Source: Clostridia bacterium
Lineage (GTDB): Bacteria; Bacillota_A; Clostridia; Christensenellales; Aristaeellaceae
NCBI GenBank assembly: GCA_017525805.1
Contig: JAFXSH010000169.1
Span: 1 to 17,892 of the forward strand
Direction of reading: 5' to 3'
Length of the DNA: 17,892 bases
Shown here piece by piece: positions 14,795-17,892 of this stretch (the first letter of the stretch is position 1; every line of letters starts with the position of its first letter). A program made the translations under genes and the position numbers. Below the pieces are notes generated by a model. The model saw only the letters and a program-made list of their open reading frames with translations, was not told the DNA's origin and did no database searches.

Positions 14795-15892
14795 TGCGGC
14801 CAGGGGCCAGGAACGGAGGACGCGCCAGGTCCCGTATCGAAAGGAGCGTTCCGGCACGCTTTCCGCCGCGATCAGGGGCACGGTGGTGAGCACCCGACCC
14901 TGATCCGTAAGCCAGGCGGTGCCGATCACCTGCCCCTTTTCCACACCGGCGGCCAGGGAAGCGGGCAGGTCCAGCAGCAGATCGGGCCAGGCGATGTCGG
15001 GCACGGGGGCGGAAACGTCGCTTTGGGCCACCACGCGCACGGTGTCCCCCACGCCGCCGGTGACGGGAATTTCCCGCACCGTTTCCCCCGCGCTGAGCAC
15101 CGTGACCATCTGCCAGTTGTCAAAGCCCCGATCCAGCAGCGCCGCCGCCTCGTCGAACCAGTCGGGGCAGTTCAGCACCACGCCGATCAATTCCAGCCCG
15201 TCCCGTTCGGCGGCAAAGACTAAGCAGCGGCCCGCCGCCTTGGTGTAGCCCGTTTTCACGCCCAAGGCCCCGGCATAGGTGGACAGCAGCTTATTTTTGT
15301 TGGTCAGTACCCGGTCGTACTCGTGATCCGCCCAGGGCAGCGTCGCCCGCTGGGTGGATACGATTTCCCGAAAGGTGGGGTTCCCCATGGCCTCCCGGGC
15401 GATCAGGGCCAGGTCCCAGGCGGTGGTGTGGTGCCCCTCGGCTGGCAGGCCGTGGGGCGTAACAAACACCGTGTTTTCACAACCGATTTCTAACGCCCTT
15501 TCCGTCATCATGCGGCAAAATTCCTCAATCGACCCGCCGATATGCTCGGCGATGGCCACCGCCGCGTCGTTGCCGCTGGCCAGCATGAGGCCGTAGAGCA
15601 TCTGTTCTAAAGTCAATTGCTCGCCCAGCCCCAAATAAATGCTGGTGCCCGGCACGCCGTAGGCGTTTTTCCCGGCGGTGACGGGATCGGCAAGGTTCCC
15701 GTTTTCCAGCGCCACCAGCGCCGTCATGATCTTGGTGGTGGATGCCATGGGCAGGGCCTCGTGGGCGTTGTTTTCATACAGCACCCGTCCGGTTTTCGCT
15801 TCGATCAGAATCTCCGACTTTGCCTCCCCCAGTGCCCCGGCGGCAGGCAGCAGGAGCGCAAGCATTGCCAGACAGAACAGCGTTTTTTTCAT
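14786..15892 (-). CDS. dacF: D-alanyl-D-alanine carboxypeptidase (DacF/PBP5 type), possibly truncated
   Basis: A 368-residue exported penicillin-binding protein that trims the terminal D-alanine from peptidoglycan stem peptides. Residues 1-22 are a signal peptide (MKKTLFCLAMLALLLPAAGALG). The three active-site motifs are complete: Ser51-Thr-Thr-Lys54, Ser106-Gly-Asn108 and Lys213-Thr-Gly215. A beta-rich PBP5 C-terminal domain follows (about 270-365). The start overlaps the ytfJ stop as ATGA, so the two are translationally coupled. PBP5-type enzymes normally end in a membrane-anchoring helix. Here the frame stops before one, but a good anchor lies in the +1 frame just beyond. As it stands the enzyme would be released from the membrane. 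It belongs to the YtfI-YtfJ-DacF-RluB block. Confidence 0.92.
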   Translation of the reverse strand: MKKTLFCLAMLALLLPAAGALGEAKSEILIEAKTGRVLYENNAHEALPMASTTKIMTALVALENGNLADPVTAGKNAYGVPGTSIYLGLGEQLTLEQMLYGLMLASGNDAAVAIAEHIGGSIEEFCRMMTERALEIGCENTVFVTPHGLPAEGHHTTAWDLALIAREAMGNPTFREIVSTQRATLPWADHEYDRVLTNKNKLLSTYAGALGVKTGYTKAAGRCLVFAAERDGLELIGVVLNCPDWFDEAAALLDRGFDNWQMVTVLSAGETVREIPVTGGVGDTVRVVAQSDVSAPVPDIAWPDLLLDLPASLAAGVEKGQVIGTAWLTDQGRVLTTVPLIAAESVPERSFRYGTWRVLRSWPLAAGE

Positions 15893-16287
15893 GCCCGCGC
15901 CTCATCCTGGGCCGGTTCTTCTTTCTTGGGGATCAGGGCCTTGATGTCCTCTAAAATCTGGGGTGCGCAGTTCACCGCCCGCTCCCAGGCGGTCAGATGC
16001 TGGGCGGGCAGCACCTTCACCCCGTCCGGCCCCACCACTAAGAAGCCCACCGGCTGTACCGACACCCCCGCGCCGCCGCCCCCGGCAAAGGGCGTGTCCG
16101 TTTCCGGCAGCTTGTTCAGGTCATATTCACCGCCCCCCGCCAAAAAGCCGAAGCTGACCCGGGACACGGGAATGATGGTGGGCCCGTTCACCGTGGGGAT
16201 CGGTTCCCCGATCACCGTGTTCACATCCACCATGTCCTTGATGTTTTCCAGGGTGGTCTGCATTAAATCGCCAATGGGATGATCCAT
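15889..16287 (-). CDS. ytfJ: YtfJ/GerW family spore protein
   Basis: A 132-residue protein of the YtfJ (GerW) family, needed for proper spore germination in Bacillus. Exact biochemistry is unknown. Landmarks are IGDLMQTTLENIKDMVDVNT, GEPIPTVNGPTIIPVSRVSFGFLAGGGE, and FAGGGGAGVSVQPVGFLVV followed by VKVLP, with a charged, variable tail ending in EEPAQDEARA. The start has GGAGG seven nt upstream. It overlaps the carboxypeptidase start by 4 nt and follows the DUF2953 gene, the same order as ytfI-ytfJ in Bacillus. Presence suggests a spore-forming lineage, though some non-sporulating clostridia keep the gene. Confidence 0.92.
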   Translation of the reverse strand: MDHPIGDLMQTTLENIKDMVDVNTVIGEPIPTVNGPTIIPVSRVSFGFLAGGGEYDLNKLPETDTPFAGGGGAGVSVQPVGFLVVGPDGVKVLPAQHLTAWERAVNCAPQILEDIKALIPKKEEPAQDEARA

Positions 16288-16321
16288 GGTAACACCTCCA
16301 CAATTTTGATGGGAAGACGCA

Positions 16322-16401
16322 CAGAGTTGAGAGTGGAGATAATAGCTGATATGTCCGGATCCCTGAACGCGCAGACTATATCATTTCAACTCTCAACTCT
16401 G
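16322..16401. repeat. Palindromic element with 13-bp perfect terminal inverted repeats
   Basis: CAGAGTTGAGAGT (16322-16334) is the exact inverse complement of 16389-16401. An inner stem, TGATATGTC (16347-16355) with GACTATATCA (16374-16383, one bulged T), extends the symmetry. The 80-bp unit lies between the DUF2953 gene and ytfJ and supplies the last two codons and stop of the former. Size and symmetry fit a MITE-like or REP-like element. No target-site duplication is evident, and no second copy was seen in this window. Confidence 0.6.
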
Positions 16402-16926
16402 GCTTTCCCCTCTTTTCCATATAAGCCACGCCACCAGCAGTATGCCCAACCGGCTTTCGGCTATGCATACGGCGTGCAGCGCCGTTTTCCCGCCCAAGAC
16501 GGGCACACAGCGAAAGCGCGGGAAGGGCAGCGCGCTGCCCACGGCCCGCAGCGCTCCCGCGCCCAAGGCCAGCGCCGCCGCGTCCCCGCCGCCTAAGCGC
16601 AGGGCCACGTTCAGGGTATTGACCCGCACCAGCCGACCCAGGACGGCGTCCTTTCCGTTGGATTTCAGCAGCAATCCCAGCAGCTTGATTCCCAGCCCCG
16701 CCCGGTTTTTCCTTTGGGGAAGGGCCAGGTTTTTCCCGTGAAAGGCCGCTGTCAGCCGCAGATTGCCCGCCGCGTTGCGTTCCAAGGAAAAATCCGCCTG
16801 TTCCCGCAGGCCCCAGACCATCAGGCCCGCCGCGCCCCGCGGGCCCTTTTCGTCCCAAATCAGCCTCACCCCCGCCCGCACCGGCGCGATGAGCAGCAAG
16901 AACAGGAAAAGCCCCAGCCATGCCAT
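16393..16926 (-). CDS. DUF2953 protein, YtfI-like
   Basis: A 177-residue protein with an N-terminal membrane segment (MAWLGLFLFLLLIAP) and a soluble remainder, including SNGKDAVLGRLVRVNTLNVALRLGGGD in the middle and a second hydrophobic stretch near the C-terminus (GILLVAWLIW). This matches DUF2953 proteins, such as ytfI next to ytfJ in Bacillus. Function is unknown, with a sporulation role inferred from the neighbour. The ATG ending at 16926 is chosen over one at 17028 because GGAGG stands 9-10 nt upstream and the membrane segment then begins the protein as in the family. The last codons (QS, stop) are contributed by the palindromic repeat, so the native C-terminus may have been altered. Confidence 0.8.
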   Translation of the reverse strand: MAWLGLFLFLLLIAPVRAGVRLIWDEKGPRGAAGLMVWGLREQADFSLERNAAGNLRLTAAFHGKNLALPQRKNRAGLGIKLLGLLLKSNGKDAVLGRLVRVNTLNVALRLGGGDAAALALGAGALRAVGSALPFPRFRCVPVLGGKTALHAVCIAESRLGILLVAWLIWKRGESQS

Positions 16927-17102
16927 GCCTTTTTTCCTCCCCACAGGATTATTCTGGATAAAAGGGGCGGCAAATATGCGCCGGGGCGCTTTTAGACATT
17001 TAGAGATAACAGAGCGCAGCGTTTCCATGTCTTATTTGGTCAATATTCGTACAAATATAATCATAAATTATCACAAAACCGCCCTTTTTCCTTCCCATTT
17101 GC

Positions 17103-17132
17103 TTGACAGATGCGGTTCTAAAGCCGTATAAT
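17103..17132 (+). promoter_or_regulatory. nifJ: Consensus sigma-A promoter of the pyruvate:ferredoxin oxidoreductase gene
   Basis: TTGACA (17103-17108) and TATAAT (17127-17132) are both perfect consensus hexamers with an 18-nt spacer. The leader to the start codon is about 65 nt. A second TATAATGTT occurs at 17177-17185, identical in nine bases to 17127-17135, but it lies right at the ribosome binding site and has no -35 box, so it is not a usable promoter. Confidence 0.88.
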
Positions 17133-17149
17133 GTTGAATTGGAGAAGAA

Positions 17150-17173
17150 GCGGGAAAAACACGGAATTTCCGC
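17150..17173 (+). other. Leader hairpin of the oxidoreductase mRNA
   Basis: GCGG and AAA (17150-17157, one bulged G) pair with TTTCCGC (17167-17173), giving seven pairs in the 5' leader shortly after the expected transcription start. It stands 13 nt before the AAGGAGG site and may protect the 5' end of an abundant mRNA. Moderate stability, so chance is possible. Confidence 0.3.
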
Positions 17174-17188
17174 ATCTATAATGTTTAA

Positions 17189-17892
<704 letters not shown>

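Noticed and set aside
16927..17028. Longer N-terminus for the DUF2953 protein starting at 17028
   Set aside because: It would place 34 polar residues before the membrane segment, lacks a ribosome binding site, and the internal ATG has a strong one.
17040..17100. Possible Rex-type operator (TTGTGATAATTTATGATT on the minus strand) near the oxidoreductase promoter
   Set aside because: Only one half-site resembles the Rex consensus and the second half is not an inverted match.

Overview
The window looks like a chromosomal piece of a GC-rich, anaerobic, spore-lineage Clostridia bacterium, probably an uncultured gut lineage. The evidence is a pyruvate:ferredoxin oxidoreductase, a YtfI/YtfJ(GerW)-DacF-RluB sporulation/cell-wall/rRNA gene block, strong AGGAGG-type ribosome binding sites with several GTG starts, a DUF3502-type sugar-binding protein, and a GH2 glycosidase. 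Codons in the binding-protein and oxidoreductase genes end almost always in C or G, as expected for highly expressed genes of a GC-rich genome. Genus cannot be read from the sequence.

Left part (1-4800, + strand): the window opens inside a tandem structured element, two 52-nt units 103 nt apart separated by a long hairpin. The two units differ at four positions, and all four changes are compensatory in one stem. Then come a secreted ABC-type solute-binding protein (213-1811), a stable stem-loop, a cytoplasmic GH2 beta-glycosidase (1944-4244) and an Ogt-type DNA repair methyltransferase (4253-4738), closed by an intrinsic terminator shared with the convergent gene. This reads as the end of an oligosaccharide uptake-and-cleavage operon whose permease genes should lie upstream.

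Middle (4811-13812, - strand): an XRE-GyrI regulator broken by one extra base, then a seven-kilobase-plus surface-polysaccharide cluster, given here in transcription order from the right: GT4 glycosyltransferase, two tandem WbsX-family glycosyltransferases, a GT2-capsule-synthesis fusion protein, a Wzx-like flippase and a Wzy-like polymerase. Genes overlap or lie within about 45 nt of one another, so they are almost certainly cotranscribed. No priming sugar-phosphate transferase or nucleotide-sugar gene is visible here.

Right part (13846-16926, - strand): the conserved clostridial block DUF2953 (YtfI) - YtfJ/GerW - D-Ala-D-Ala carboxypeptidase - RluB. A near-consensus sigma-A promoter (TTGACT-17-TAATAT) in front of rluB could drive both rluB and the polysaccharide genes. 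The carboxypeptidase appears to have lost its C-terminal membrane anchor through one extra G. An 80-bp palindromic element sits between the ytfI-like gene and ytfJ. At the right edge a divergent, strongly promoted pyruvate:ferredoxin oxidoreductase gene runs out of the window.

The items most worth a second look are the covarying tandem RNA element at the left end, the two single-base frameshifts in G runs (regulator and dacF), the palindromic repeat, and the unusual glycosyltransferase set, including the fusion protein.
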